From positions 24,757,202-24,821,201 of the forward strand of contig NC_092653.1 of assembly GCF_032118995.1 (NCBI RefSeq): DNA of 64,000 bases. Direction: 5' to 3'. This document shows, piece by piece, positions 35,480 through 48,196 of this stretch. A program made the translations under genes and the position numbers. Position 1 is the stretch's first letter. Each line of letters opens with the position of its first letter. The notes under the pieces are model-generated. The model worked only from the letters and a program-made list of their open reading frames with translations. It made no database searches and was not told the origin of the DNA. The DNA is from Asterias amurensis. Its lineage: Eukaryota; Echinodermata; Asteroidea; Forcipulatida; Asteriidae.

Positions 35480-38400
35480 AACACTTTATGAAGTCCTTGG
35501 GCACTCATCAGTGGTGTGACATAAAATAGGAACCGTAATTGCTTGATGTGATGGAGTGGTGAAAGCATAGTGAAAGCTACACTATAGATGTCTTGCCTCG
35601 GTGATTTCCCATTAATAGGTAGAATGGTAGGGATGTAGACCTCCCTACTGATCTGATGAGTGGACTGTCCCCCAAAGCAATGCATCATATGAATCGAGTA
35701 TGAAGCGACGGGATGATTTGAAACCCTGCCTTAACCCTATGTATAAGGGTTTGTGCTCAAGGAGCACACCTGTGTCTGATAAACTATTTGGACAAGATCT
35801 AAATTCATCGATGAAACAGGTTGCCGAGGCTTTTAAAGCCGGTAGAAAGCTGACTTATTCAGAAAATAACAAAAGTACTCAAAACCGTCGGTTTGAGCCT
35901 TACTCCCAAAGAACCCGTGGATTTCGCCAGGGTTTCACGACAGGGCATACCCCTGGAAACAGAACTCAACCGCGGTATACGCAACCCTACTACCCAAGTG
36001 GCAACCGCCGAGGCGGGAGAAATGATAGTGGGAAGTTTTCCCACCATAAACCTACAGAAACAGCTACAAGTGGGCAATTTACTGAAACAAAAAACTGGTA
36101 TGTAAAACATGACTCCACTGCAATTTCGGCTTGTGCCGGGCAGTTAAAGTTTCACCATTATAATTGGTCTCAGATTACCTCCGACGGGTGGATTCTAAAC
36201 ACCATATCAGGCTGCAAAATTGATATCATTGCACGCCCTGTACAATCGGTCAAACCAAAAAGAATAATGTTTTCTGATGAGGAAATTCAGACTGTAAAAC
36301 AGGAGATAAAAGAACTCCTTCAAAAGGGTGCAATTCAGCCCACTAAAAGGTCTAGCTGTCGGTTCGTATCGAACATTTTCCTCATTCCTAAAAAATCTGG
36401 TGGACTGAGACCGGTTATAAATCTGAAAGATTTGAATACTTTTGTAGATATGAACATTTTAAAATGGAAAATATAAAACTAGTTGAGGAAACTATTCAAT
36501 CCAATGACTTCCTTATATCCATTGACCTGAAAGATGCGTACTTCGCAATTCCAATGAGTGAGATTGATCAATCTTATCTGTGCTTTTCATGGGAGAATCA
36601 GTTCTATAGATTAACCTGTTTACCTTTCGGGCTGAGCTCAGCCCCTCGAATTTTCACAAAGGTGATGAAACCTGTCATTGCAGCAGCAAGAAGTAAATGA
36701 ATTAGGCTGGTAATTTTTATTGACGATATTCTGATCGTGGCTTCATCGGAGAATGAAAGCAATGAACAAACAACCTTTGTGGTACAGTTTATTGGAATAT
36801 TTAGGATTCCAGATAAACAAGGAAAAAATCCTGATTGAAACCGCAGACCCATTCAACGTACCTGGGCGTTGAGAGCGATTCCAAAACAATGACGATCAAC
36901 GTTCCAAAGTCGAAAATACACAATTGAAATCGGAGGGAACACAAATTCTGGAAAAGAAAGTCTTGACTTTACGGAATCTCGCAAAATTCATAGGCATGAT
37001 TATTGCCACATTTGATGTTTTTCCAAGAGGAAAATTGCATTTTCGAAAACTCGAATCTGCCAAATCGAATACCCCTTAAAAAATGAGTATGTCAATTATG
37101 ATGCAAATATTGCAGTAAACCAAACCATAAGAGAAGAGACAACATGGTGGTTGGATATTCCATGCGATGATGTAAAATCGTCAATTAAAAAACCACCCAT
37201 TACTATTGTTATCTGTACAGATGCCAGTAATACCGGCTGGGGGTGCAGTCTCCGAAACGGACAACTCTTACACACAGGGTACGTGGTACAAAACCCAACA
37301 ACAGTTGCATATCAATATGTTAGAGTTATTGGCAGCTCAAAATGCATTGCTAACTCACTGTGAAACTCTCAATAATGTTCATGTTCTGATCAAATCAGAC
37401 AATAGCACAGCGGCGTCTTATATTTCGAGAATGGGGGGAACTGTTGGTCCCTTAAATGACCTCGCATCAAAAATCTTCCTTTGGTGTATCGAAAGAAATA
37501 TTACTCTATCCGCAACCCATATCTCAGGAGTAGATAATACCACTGCAGATTACCTTTCTCGTAAGAAATTGAATAAAGAATTGAGTCTCAACTCACGTAT
37601 ATTCTGGGATGTTGTAAACATGTTGATTTGTTTGCATCTTATATTAATAATAAGATAGGTTGCTATGTGTCATGGAAATCAGACTCTAACGCATGGGCCA
37701 TTGACGCTTTCTCAATGCAGTGGTTTGGTATAACACCTTACATTTTTCCACCTTTCTGTTTGCTCTGTAGAATTTTGGACAAAATATCACGAGAGCAAAC
37801 TCCTGTTTGCCTTCTCATCGCCCCTCTATGGAAGGCCCAACCGTGGTTTCCACAGTTGCTACAGTTGGTAATTGCAAACCCAATCAAACTACCAGAGTTT
37901 TGTCTGATGCATCAACCACTACTGCCGGTTCCAAACCTGCACCTGGTCGCTTGGGTCATATCAGGGAATGTTGGAAAACAAAAGGCATTTCGGCAGAAGC
38001 TTCCAACCTCATCGCAAACTCATGGCGGTCAAGTACAAAGCTGCAATATGAATCAGCTTGGGAAAGCTGGACTAGTTGGTGTAGTGGACAACAAGTTAAT
38101 CCATTATCTCCAACTGTAGCAGACTTAGTAAATTTCTTAGCCAAGGCTCATTCAAACGGAAAATCATATTCCACGTTAAACAGTTACAGATCAGCTCTGT
38201 CTTCGGCCCTACCTAGAATTGAGGGACATGTAGCGGGACAACACCCTCTAATAGTACGTTTAATGAGGGGAGTATTTAATACAACACCCCCGAAACCGAG
38301 ATACTCAAAAACATGGAAAGTTTCAATTGTTTTAGATTATTTAAAATCATTGCCAGTTAACAATGAACTTTCTTTATTAGTTTTAAGTCAGAAACTTTTA

Positions 38401-39410
38401 ACTCTAATAGCTCTTGTATCAGCTCAAAGAACCCAAACGCTGGCTAGTATAGATACTATATCAGTTTATTTCTGTGTTATTTCCGTTTTGGATTTATTGA
38501 AAACGAACTGCCCAAAAAGAGGATTGGGACATAACAAAATAGTTATACCAAAATTTGATGAGAACCCAAAGTTATGTGTTCTCCGCACATTGAACGATTA
38601 CTTGGATCGTACTGAGTCGCTTAGAACAGTTAGTGAGGAAACTAAACTGTTCATATCAACCAAGAAGCCACATAAAAAAGTAACCATTGGAACATTGGCT
38701 CGATGGATGAAAGCCGTTTTATGTGCAGCGGGAATAGATCCCTCTGTTTACACTGCTCATAGTTTTCGCAGTGCAGCTACATCGGCAGCTTTTGCGCATG
38801 GGGTAAAGCTCCAAGAAATTCTGAAAACAGCCGACTGGTCAAATGCAAGTACATTTGCTAAGTTTTATAATAAGCCAACCGAGGAAGTATCCTTCGGTAA
38901 AGTAGTGCTTAGTTCTAGTACATGTATGTAATACTTTGTTACATATAATAACTAAAGAGTTCCTCATACGGTTTGTTGACCTGGTTTTTAATTTTTTTGA
39001 CCATCACAGATTATTTATCTACTTTGAACATGCAATCCCTCTGGAGACTTGTACGAATGTTATGAAATAGAATTGAAAAATTATATGAATGAATGAAATA
39101 TAATTGTAATTCTATGAATAATAATGAAGTACAAGTCGAAAAGGGTCCCGCCCGCTGCTGGGTTTTGAACCCTCCCAATACTGTTTGGTCAAAAAACTAT
39201 ATGACCTCAGAAAAGATGGCTCAGGACTTGTGTCCGGGCCTTTATATACGGGCATCGCCCCATGGACTTATTTGAATAACAATACAACCGAATGTATTGT
39301 GTGATCCGCATGCCATCACGTAGGAAGGAATGCAATCCCTCTGAAGACTTGTACTTCATTATTATTCATAGAGTTACAATTATATTTCATTCATTCATAT
39401 AATTTTTCAA
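35480..39410 (+). mobile_element. DIRS-like (tyrosine-recombinase) retrotransposon fossil
   Basis: Parts appear in family order: the C-terminal part of a gag-like protein (about 35.7-36.25 kb), a reverse transcriptase with an IDD catalytic core (about 36.27-36.9 kb), an RNase H region with the CTDAS motif (about 37.15-37.6 kb), and a tyrosine recombinase with HxxR and a late Tyr (about 37.8-38.93 kb). At the 3' side are inverted repeats (see separate entry) instead of LTRs. The left terminal repeat and start of gag were not found, so it looks 5'-truncated. The copy is broken, with at least three or four breaks, and is probably of moderate age because domains still read clearly. Confidence 0.88.
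39071..39410. repeat. Inverted repeat at the 3' end of the DIRS-like fossil
   Basis: About 66 bp at 39071-39137 (ending GAAGTACAAGTC) is repeated in inverse at 39346-39410. A short direct repeat TGCAATCCCTCT precedes both (about 39031 and 39331). This matches the terminal/internal complementary repeats that DIRS elements carry after the recombinase gene. The right edge of the element is put at about 39410. Confidence 0.75.
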
Positions 39411-39761
39411 GTATAGACCACAAGGAAAGAAAAAACGCTTGTTACATTTCCAATACCTTACCATTGAGACCCAAGGGGAGACCCAAGTGTTCACAAGGGA
39501 CAACCAAAGGGGATTTCCCCTACAATGAACCTTTGTGAACTTTTGCGGAAGAATGTCAAGGAAAGATATACTAATAAACGAAGAACAAATAAAAAGGAAT
39601 GGTTCTTGCGAATGTGTGACCCACATTGTGTGCTTGGAATTTCAGGAATTCTTCAGAGGGTTTTAAGGGTGTGTGTGTGTACTCATGAAGAAAGGAGACC
39701 AGTGTGAAAGCACAAAATATTCACCATTTATAGGTAAATCTAGCTCAGTGGTATAATCTGC

Positions 39762-40146
39762 TTAAAGGCAGTGGACACTATTGGTAATTGTCAAAGACTA
39801 GCCTTCACAGTTTGTGTATCTCAACATATGCATAAAATAACAAACCTGTGAAAATTTGAGCTCAACCGGTCATCGAAGTTGCGAGATATGAATGAAAGAA
39901 AAAACACCCTTGTCACACGAAGTTGTATGCGTTTAGATGGTTGATTTCGAGACCTCAAGTTCAAAACCTGAGGTCGCGAAATCAAATTCGTGGAAAATTA
40001 CTTCTTTCTCGAAAACTATGGCACTTCAGAGGGAGCCATTTCTCACAATGTTTTATGCCATCAACCTCTCCCCATTACTTGTCACCAAGAAGGTTTTATG
40101 CTAATAATTATTTTGAGTAATTACCAATAGTGTCCACTGCCTTTAA
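39762..40146. mobile_element. MITE family A, copy 3 (TTAA-flanked)
   Basis: Complete, about 385 bp, with exact ends TTAAAGGCAGTGGACACT and its inverse, inner hairpin GACCTCAAGTTC...GAGGTCGCGAAATC, bounded by TTAA. It lies about 350 bp right of the DIRS fossil. Confidence 0.88.
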
Positions 40147-40685
40147 GTCTTACATGCAGGCACCCACCGTGATACCCGTGGCATGATACCCGGGTCCTGG
40201 GACTATGCCAAACGATGTACAATAGGTTTCATTTCATCAGGTTATAACTTCTAACTGGTTCTTTTTGCTCTGACCACACCCAACAGATTGTTCTCAGCAG
40301 ATTTCATTACCAGATGGGTGGACCATTACACAATACAAGGGCCATCCCCGTCTACTCTCTAGGAGTGAAAAACACCACTCTTTACATTTCGAGTTGTCCC
40401 CCTCATATGGCTCTTTAAACAGAGTGGTGGTTATTCACTCTTAAATGGGGTTTCACTACGGAAGGACAGAGTGAAACATCACTCAAAAAGATGCAAACTA
40501 CAATCTAAAAGAGTGGAAGACCACTCGAAAAAGAGTTGTCCCTCATATGGCTCTTCAAAGAGTGCCTTTTCACTCTTTTGTATTTAGAGAGCAAGCTGAC
40601 CCCCGGGTTCCTGGTCATTGATGACCCAGTACCTCAGTCCACAGACACCCACATACAACTTAAATCAGTATGAGCTGGACAAACA

Positions 40686-40842
40686 GGAGTGCGTTTTGGC
40701 GAACCCAACCAAAAACTGTTTCGGTTGTTGGTCGTTGGTTCTGCTGTTTAGACTGAACGGTAACCGAGTTGTGAGCTCGGTTACCGTTTTGGTTATGACG
40801 TCAGAAACAGTTTTTGGTTGTGTGGTCGCCAAAACGCACTCC
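40686..40842. mobile_element. Small palindromic MITE (GGAGTGCGTTTTGGCG ends)
   Basis: Terminal repeats of about 36 bp: GGAGTGCGTTTTGGCGAACC at the left and its imperfect inverse ending CGCCAAAACGCACTCC. A second small palindrome, CGGTAACCGAG...CTCGGTTACCG, forms the centre. Confidence 0.65.
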
Positions 40843-40993
40843 AGAGTTCCTTGCTCTATAGCTGAACAAACAGGATTGCATCTTATGTGACAAATCCTTA
40901 CCAGTCAAAACCGTGACTCCGGACTTACTTTCCGTTCTATATTTAGCTCTCGATAAATCCTCTATCAAAACCGTCGTTGAAAAGAAATCTCTC

Positions 40994-41161
40994 GGTGACA
41001 CCATTAGACTTGTGGACAAGTCGTTTATGTGTGAACGGAGTAGAAGTCGGGCAGCGCGCAGTAGTCGCGCAACCAGCAGTTCGCGCGGAGAGCACCGCTG
41101 CAACTCGACTATCTCACCGCGTGGGATCATAAACGACTTGTCCACAAGTCTATGACACCAT
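40994..41161. mobile_element. Small palindromic element (GACTTGTGGACAAGTCG arms)
   Basis: Arms of about 35 bp at 40994-41029 and 41126-41161 share GACTTGTGGACAAGTCG in inverse. The centre is GC-rich (GCGCGCAGTAGTCGCGC) and unlike its surroundings. Probably a MITE. Confidence 0.55.
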
Positions 41162-41212
41162 GCACTCTCAGGACCGTGTGTAAAGAATACCACCAAGCCG
41201 ATATCACATTTC

Positions 41213-42065
41213 TATGGTGGCCCTGAAGGGACATCGCATATCGCAAACGTGTGCGCATACGTATGCAATGTCGTAAAACAATTCGCAAATATGTGCGCAC
41301 ACGAATGCAATGTCGTGAAACAATTCGCGAATATGTGCGCACACGTATGCAATGTCGTGAAACAATTCGCAAATATGTGCGCACACGTATGCAATGTCGT
41401 GAAACAATTCGCGAATATGTGCGCACACGTATGCAATGTCGTGAAACAATTCGCGAATATGTGCGCACACGTCTGCGAATATTATTTGCGATGTCGTGAA
41501 TTTTATTGCATACCATGTTGCATACCTCTGAATAAAATGTCTAATGATCTGGGGGGTTTCTTTCCAACAGTGAGATAAGCGGTAGTCATTGCAGCAGTAG
41601 TCTTTGTTGTGAGGCAAGCGAGGCGTGTGGTCGTCCTTGGCCTGGTGCCAAGTTCCTGGGTATACACATGCTTTACAGAGGGAGCCTGCTGTAGCGCCAC
41701 AGTACTCCCTAGATCGGTAACAAATTATCCACAACTATGACATCATCCTAATGGTATGCAACATGGTATGCAATAAAATTCACGACATTGCAAAACAAAT
41801 CGCACTCGTGTGCGCACATATTCACGATTTGGTTCACGAAATTGCATACGTGTGCGCACATATTCGCGATTTGTTTCACGACATTGCATACGTGTGCGCA
41901 CATATTCGCGAATTGTTTCACGACATTGCATACGTGTGCGCACATATTCGCGAATTGTTTCACGATATTGTATACGTGTGCGCATATATTCGCGATTTGT
42001 TTCACGACATTGCATACGTGTGCGCACACGTTTGCGTTATGCGATGTCCCTTCGGGGCCACCATA
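41213..42065. mobile_element. Foldback element with 42-bp tandem repeats in both inverted arms
   Basis: The left arm (41213-41526) starts TATGGTGGCCCTGAAGGGAC; the right arm (41753-42065) is its inverse, ending GTCCCTTCGGGGCCACCATA. Each arm contains about five near-identical 42-bp units (left arm units start at 41259, 41301, 41343, 41385, 41427) built on CAATTCGCGAATATGTGCGC. The spacer is 226 bp and shows no coding. Because 42 is a multiple of 3 and units lack stops, long ORFs appear on both strands, but they are artefacts. The architecture resembles Drosophila FB and sea urchin TU foldback elements. A diverged relative begins at 55747. Confidence 0.85.
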
Positions 42066-43183
42066 CATTTCAGTTTATAAGTGTGCCACACGAATACCAG
42101 ATTTACACACACGCAAATCCCACTCATTTGGTGTACAATTTCGAGCATGTTTGTTACCTCTATCCCCCGTGGATTAAAATAAAATCGACCCCGATCACGT
42201 AGCAGAATAGTTGATGAGACAACAAATGGTTTTAGGTATGGGATATTCGCGATTTAAGCCGTAAAGCCCCCTGGGGATGAGGGTAAATACACCAGGATCA
42301 CGATTCCGGTTAACCGAAATATTCATTTGAAAACTAAATCTTTCTGGCGCGGTAAGCTTCATGCATGTATCATGGACACACGATACTAGACCAAAGGAGG
42401 AAAAAAGGCTAGAAAAAAATGCAATGTCAGGTATTGAAGAAGAAAAAAAATGACTATGGCGTCTCATGGATCCAGCGTTCAATTTCATCATGAAATGGGT
42501 ACTGCACTCTGGACAAATGTTTGCCGCCTTCTCTCAATTTCTTCATTGAACGGACACTCTGGACACAATTTGGCTGCCTTCTTAGAAATGTTTTGATTCT
42601 TTACAAAGATGACCTATATACTTATAAACATACGAAATTTGACATGGAGCTCAACGCTATATGCCCAACACCTTTTCTTACCTTGGCTAGCAAATACAAA
42701 TAAAACGTCTGCTCAATTTAATTAAGATTTCGAGTTTCAAGTTTCAACCGGCGTGGGTTTAATATATGGTTCCTGGAAGTCACAATAATTACCATGAGCA
42801 AAGACAAAACGGGGGCCTCATTATGTAAAATAAACACTTATAAATATTAATTTGAAAAAAAACTTGTGTCACGTGTTTACAAACGTGCACCCTACCTCTC
42901 ATGAAACCTTTACTTTTCTCCCTAAAACAAGAATAGTTTTACAACACGAAAGAACAAACTGGGGTCATGCCCCCCTGCCTGCCCCCGCGGTCCCATACCC
43001 CCCTGCCCCCGCGGTCCCCTGACGGGCCGCTGACGCATTAAACCATATAATATCGTAGATGACCTTTATCATGTTACAAACAACATCGTTTTCACTGAAC
43101 CCAGAACACTATAGAATGGTAGACTAGATAATGCTACAACCCGGCTCAATGTTCTTTTCACTCGTCCCCCAACGACACGAAAA

Positions 43184-43430
43184 CGAGTCAGGGCATGCCC
43201 CCGGGGACACCCAGACGCACTATGGGGGAAAACGAGTCGGGGCATGCCCCCGGGGACACCCAGACGCACTATGGGGGAAAACGAGTCAGGGCATGCCCCC
43301 GGGGACACCCAGACGCACTATGGGGGAAAACGAGTCGGGGCATGCCCCCGGGGACACCCAGACGCACTATGGGGGAAAACGAGTCGGGGCATGCCCCCGG
43401 GGACACCCAGACGCACTATGGGGGCATGCC
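43184..43430. repeat. 49-bp GC-rich tandem array, five units
   Basis: Units start at 43184, 43233, 43282, 43331 and 43380, each containing CATGCCCCCGGGGACACCC and CACTATGGGGGAAAA, almost identical. Since 49 is not a multiple of 3, the array is open in several frames, giving overlapping spurious ORFs. The GC content contrasts sharply with flanking AT-rich DNA. Confidence 0.9.
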
Positions 43431-44304
43431 CCCGCGCGAGGACACCCGGAACTTCACCGAACTCTTCCCAACTTATCATTAATCTTGACTTTAAGACGAG
43501 TCCCAGCCTTGCACTGTAATGTCTAAACCTTAAGATTAATCCTAAGTTAAGACTAGTTACTCGTCCTAACTCAAGATAGGATTGATCCTAGCGTTTCGTG
43601 AAATCAGCTGCCGGGGGGGGGGGGCGCATGCAAAGGGGACCCCCTGACACACTTGCTCTAGTACATCATAAAAGTGCTTTATATACTGCCAGACTTGCAT
43701 CATGCCGTCGAGGCTGGATGTATAAAACAGTATATGGTCTCTTCGCATGATGATCATTCATGCCATATCATATTATTACTGTTCAGGCAGAAAATTTGAC
43801 AAAACATGACCACAAAACAGAGCCACCATGTGCTGATAAAAAGTGATAGTCCACACTTCAACTCATCATAAACAGGACTGATAGTATGCAGAACAAAAAA
43901 CTTTCCAATCAAATTCTCTAAAAAACAAAACTTCCATATCTAGAATTTTTCGATTTGCCTTAAATCCGAGTGGGATGGTGTAGGCTCCGGAAGCATCACC
44001 CATTATCAAATAATGCAAAGTGCTCCGGCTCTGGTCAGGCAAGACCGACGCTCGGACAGTCGCCACCTCCTTGAAATTGGCGTGAAAGGGTTCACGTTGA
44101 TTCTTTTACTGGTGGAGACGTGTTGGAAGGGAAGGTGTTCCGTGCACGCTACGGGGAAATCCGAAGGTCAAATAAGAAAATTGAGAGAAGTTGTTGACAA
44201 GGATGCTCTTTCGTATCGATCGAAGGAGGAGACTCGCGTGCGGGCAATAACCTGAATAAGGAGGTCAATGGTTCACCTAAATCCTTCTTAGATGTATGAA
44301 CCGT

Positions 44305-44690
44305 TTAAAGGCAGTGGACACTTTTGGTAATTGTCAAAGACTAGCCTTCATCGTTTGTGTATCTCAACATATGCATAAAATAGCAAACCTGTGAAAATTT
44401 GAGCTCAATCGGTCATCGAAGTTGCGAGATAATAATGAAAGAAAAATAACCCTTGCAACACGAAGTTGTGTGCGTTTAGATGGTTGATTTCGAGACCTCA
44501 AGTTCTTAACTTGAGGTCTCGAAATCAAATTCGTGGAAAATTAATTCTTTCTCGAAAACTATGACACTTCAGAGGGAGCCATTTCTCACAATGTTTTATA
44601 CCATCAACCTCTCCCCATTACTCGTTGCCAAGTGAGGTTTTACGCTAATAATTATTTTGAGTAATTACCAATAGTGTCCACTGCCTTTAA
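44305..44690. mobile_element. MITE family A, copy 4 (TTAA-flanked)
   Basis: Complete, about 386 bp, bounded by TTAA; very similar to copy 3. Confidence 0.88.
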
Positions 44691-46992
44691 CATCCAAATG
44701 CAGTACTTGGTTTCGACTCAGTCTAACTCTTTCTTCTTTCAGTACAAATGTTTACTCTGTTTGAGTTTCAGTAAACAGTATCCGACGGTGTGAAATGACG
44801 TCATGGCTGGGACACTCAGCGAGCCTCTGACGTCACTTTACCAACCACGTGTTTCTTCTTCGAGAACAACAACATTAATTAGCAGAGACTTCGTGCACTG
44901 CGTTTCAGAACCGCTTCCCTTGCACTATTTGCCTGTTTTGTCCTTCTTAATCAATCCATTAGACGTGACCATTAGTCGAGGTTTCCTTGTGAAACGTCTT
45001 AAAGTGGTCTTTGATGAGATGAAGATAGATCAAATGTCTTTCATAAGATGGCATCATCATCCATCATTTTATCAAGAACCATAAGTCCATTAATAATATA
45101 AAAAATTAAGCAGATATCAAAAACTGCCTTAAAAAAACCTCCATACTGTTTATATGACATGCAGTTCATGGTCTTGATAAAAGGGTAAATAGAATTTTAC
45201 CGGGCCCATGTTTCTGAAAACGAGTCGTGCTACCATACAATTGGTCTGGTCACCTTCATCGGTTTCCTTTATGAAGCGTAGTGTCGTAACTTTGATTATG
45301 TTTCCTACACATCACTTTGTCTTTAGTAATTAAACATGGGATAGCATATCTGTCTCCTTGATCAACATGTTGACAACAAAGAGAACAGTCTTCTTCTTCT
45401 TATCGTGTCCACACACTAGATAATTATTGTGTTTCAGCCAGAACTGAACACATAGCAATATCAGAGTACAGTGGACAAGTCACTCTACACTTCGTCTCGG
45501 TTTGCTTAGGTCGGCTTTTTGTTATTGTGGCTAGGGACAGCATTATACGTTTATGTGAATATTTGCGATAGAAGCAAAAAATCAAGAATCTATAGTAAAA
45601 TATGTTCGTCGTCCCATTAAAAATTCCGTAGTCTGTGGCTGTTTACTGTGACTACATGTTTGTATCTTTTGTGCAGACCATGGCATTCGTGAATTCGTGA
45701 GTAAACTATCAGATGCCGAGTCCAGATCATATAATTTGATACTTACCTGGATCGTGTGGGTCCTAGCATTACTCTCTTTATTCTGTATCCTATTACAGAA
45801 AAACGACATCAATAATTGTTTTTAATAGGCACTTAGTTAAGCCTGCAATAATACGGAAAGCTTAGACGAATCGACCCATAAGCACGCACTTTTTGGATAG
45901 CATCGAGCAAAAGTCACTCTGTGTCTCGTAAGTGTTTTTTTATTATCAAGCGAGAGAGAAACTTACGGTTTTTACGTTTCAAGAAAGCAACCGCCGAGTG
46001 CAGCCGCAGTCTCTCGAAAAGGAACATTAATTGCAGAGCCTGGCTCTTTGGAATTGCTGGCGCTATTCAAGCTCAAATTATAGGTCATGAAACTGATTCC
46101 ATCACGGTTCGAGCGATCACTGAAAAGTACTGTATGTGACAGGACAGCACAAACTCGGATAAAAGCAACCTCCGTAGTGGGTTAATTATTAAGTTACATG
46201 ATTCAAGATGCTCACTTTCTAATCTTGCAAACAAAACCTCAACTTCTAGTGCTACAGGTTGAGTCTACCACCTTACCAGAATGGTCTTTACGCATCAAAC
46301 ACGTCCACCATTTCATCATCCGTATTACAGCTCACACTACCTAAACTAATATTTACATACTTGGTCCCAGTAATCACACTTTTTAATGAAGTGCAACAAA
46401 CATCATTTATTACTTGAACTTGTTGAACAGCCTTCTCTAAAGGGCAGCCAAAAAGTAAAAAATAAATCTACAAGGAATTGTTTTCAAATCACGTTTGTAG
46501 GATGTAGTGTCAACACTGTCTTCTAAACCGGTTTGATTTACGTGCTTACGTGTGTCACTCGCTAGTTAATTTTAGCAAGCATAGCGCGTCCCATCTTAAC
46601 CTCCGTGACGGCCTGAAAGAACTAGAAAACTCCCGTCTCGGTTTTCGTCTTATAGCTTCTTGGAAAGTAAATTTAATCAAATTGTTAGTCTGCAAAACAT
46701 CGATTGGTTTCGAGCGAGTGCAGTGTGCAATGGATCTGGCGTCTATATACCGCGTGGACAGCAATTGCAATTCAAATAATTGCACGCCACCGAAAGATAA
46801 ACCTTGTATTGTGTGTTCCGCCAAACTGCGCCAGAAAAGTCCATATTTAAACGCTGGTCGGATTTGTTGTTCCACTAAATGAGCATTTTCAACTTGAAGA
46901 GCAGTTTAGTTGTTGACAATGACGAAAACAATGCACCTTTGAAATTTTGCCGACAAACTAATACAGAGCATTCTCTTAACCAACTACTTGTA

Positions 46993-47190
46993 TTGGTTTG
47001 CGGTAACACCATGTGTGTATGTACTTGCCAGGTAGAGTTTGTTCTTATAGAGAAATGTCTTTCTTTATTCTACTACCGCGGAGTAGATGTTCGGGTGTTC
47101 GGGAGACTCCTCAGTTCTGAAAAGAACTATCCTGCAAGACAGTTCTCTAAGAACAAACTCTACCTTACACATGGTGTTACCGCAAACCAA
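46993..47190. mobile_element. Foldback MITE (TTGGTTTGCGGTAACACC ends)
   Basis: Arms of roughly 60 bp, starting TTGGTTTGCGGTAACACCAT and ending in the inverse GGTGTTACCGCAAACCAA; both include AGAGTTTGTTCTTA in mirrored form. Sequence just right of it (GAGGCATTGCAT on the minus strand) also occurs in a beta-adaptin intron near 15098, pointing to a larger family. Confidence 0.7.
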
Positions 47191-48196
47191 ATATACATTG
47201 ATACCTCACCATGCAATGCCTCAAATCTTATAAACTATTAACTTCAAACAAACGAAAATACTCCCGAGTAAAAACTGACCTAGATAGTGCCTGACCCATT
47301 TGGGCCTACTCGGACACTGGTTTTACAATATTTTTAAAGTTGATTTAAACCAGTAAGTTTCACCCATTTCTCGATCCTTTCAATTAAATTATTTTTCAAT
47401 ATTGGAGTAATACAACAGGAGAAATCCAATCACACTTTGAAGAAAATCAAATCCACGTCTGTATACCATTTGCAGAATGAGGTGAGTTGTGGATGCGAAA
47501 TGAAAATAGGTAAAGTTTCACTTAGTAACTGTGATTTAATTTTGACAATAATAAGCATGGACACCTAAAGTATTTAGGTCTACAAATAAATGAAAAAAAA
47601 CGACAGTTAACGAGAAAAACATTCAAGTCGCCACTTCCCTGCACCGCCCGAGTTTGCCGAAATGATTTTTGAAGATTCTTGCAGAAAATTACTGGAATCA
47701 TAGTTCAACATTTACCATGGCTGATTATTTATAAATAAATACACAATTTGTGACCCTATTGGTGATATGTGTACAAGTCCTTATGGGGGGGGACACAATA
47801 AACCCCCTCGTTAAACGCCTACGGTAGTATTTATGGCGATTATTTTTGTATAATGATAAAATGGACACAATAGCTTTTCAAGGCTTTTATCTGGCTCAGT
47901 ACTGATTATTTGCGAAGGCGTTAGTTTTCGACAATATCACCATAAATGATAAATACAGTTTCATTTGTGTTTACTAATGAGCGTTTGGTCGGGTAAGAGC
48001 TCAAATTATTTCACCATCATTAGCTTCGACAAGTCAACTGTGAAGGGATGAATCAATAATGATCTATAAAAAACTAGATGGATTCGCCAATGCGTAGACC
48101 TACTAATGACTATCTAGTTTTATTTGATGTTTCTTTTTATTCTACAAACAAAAGCTATAGCGAGGTTTCCTCCTACCGCATAATACAGTGTATCGC

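Larger units (their letters stand above)
39411..48196. other. Repeat-rich region between DIRS fossil and MITE C copy 1
   Basis: No host gene is supported. Besides the itemised elements it has two copies of a GTTGTCCCTCATATGGCTCTT-like word near 40391 and 40533, and an ORF at 46550-46882 with eight Cys in its last 45 residues but no family match and no splice context. The ORFs at 44013 and 44803 are likewise unrecognised. Confidence 0.55.

Noticed and set aside
41204-42202. Long repetitive ORFs on both strands (Cys/His/Ala and Arg/Thr-rich repeats)
   Set aside because: They are by-products of a 42-bp stop-free unit in a foldback element; several frames on both strands are open at once, and none has domain similarity.
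43184-43430. CRISPR-like repeat array
   Set aside because: Units are contiguous with no unique spacers, and the DNA is eukaryotic; it is a minisatellite.
43131-43526. Pro/Gly-rich ORFs of 90-130 residues
   Set aside because: Generated by the 49-bp tandem array, which cycles through frames; the same peptide text appears in overlapping ORFs.
46550-46882. 110-codon ORF with a Cys-rich end
   Set aside because: No recognised family, no supporting splice or promoter context, and the opposite strand is equally open for 106 codons.
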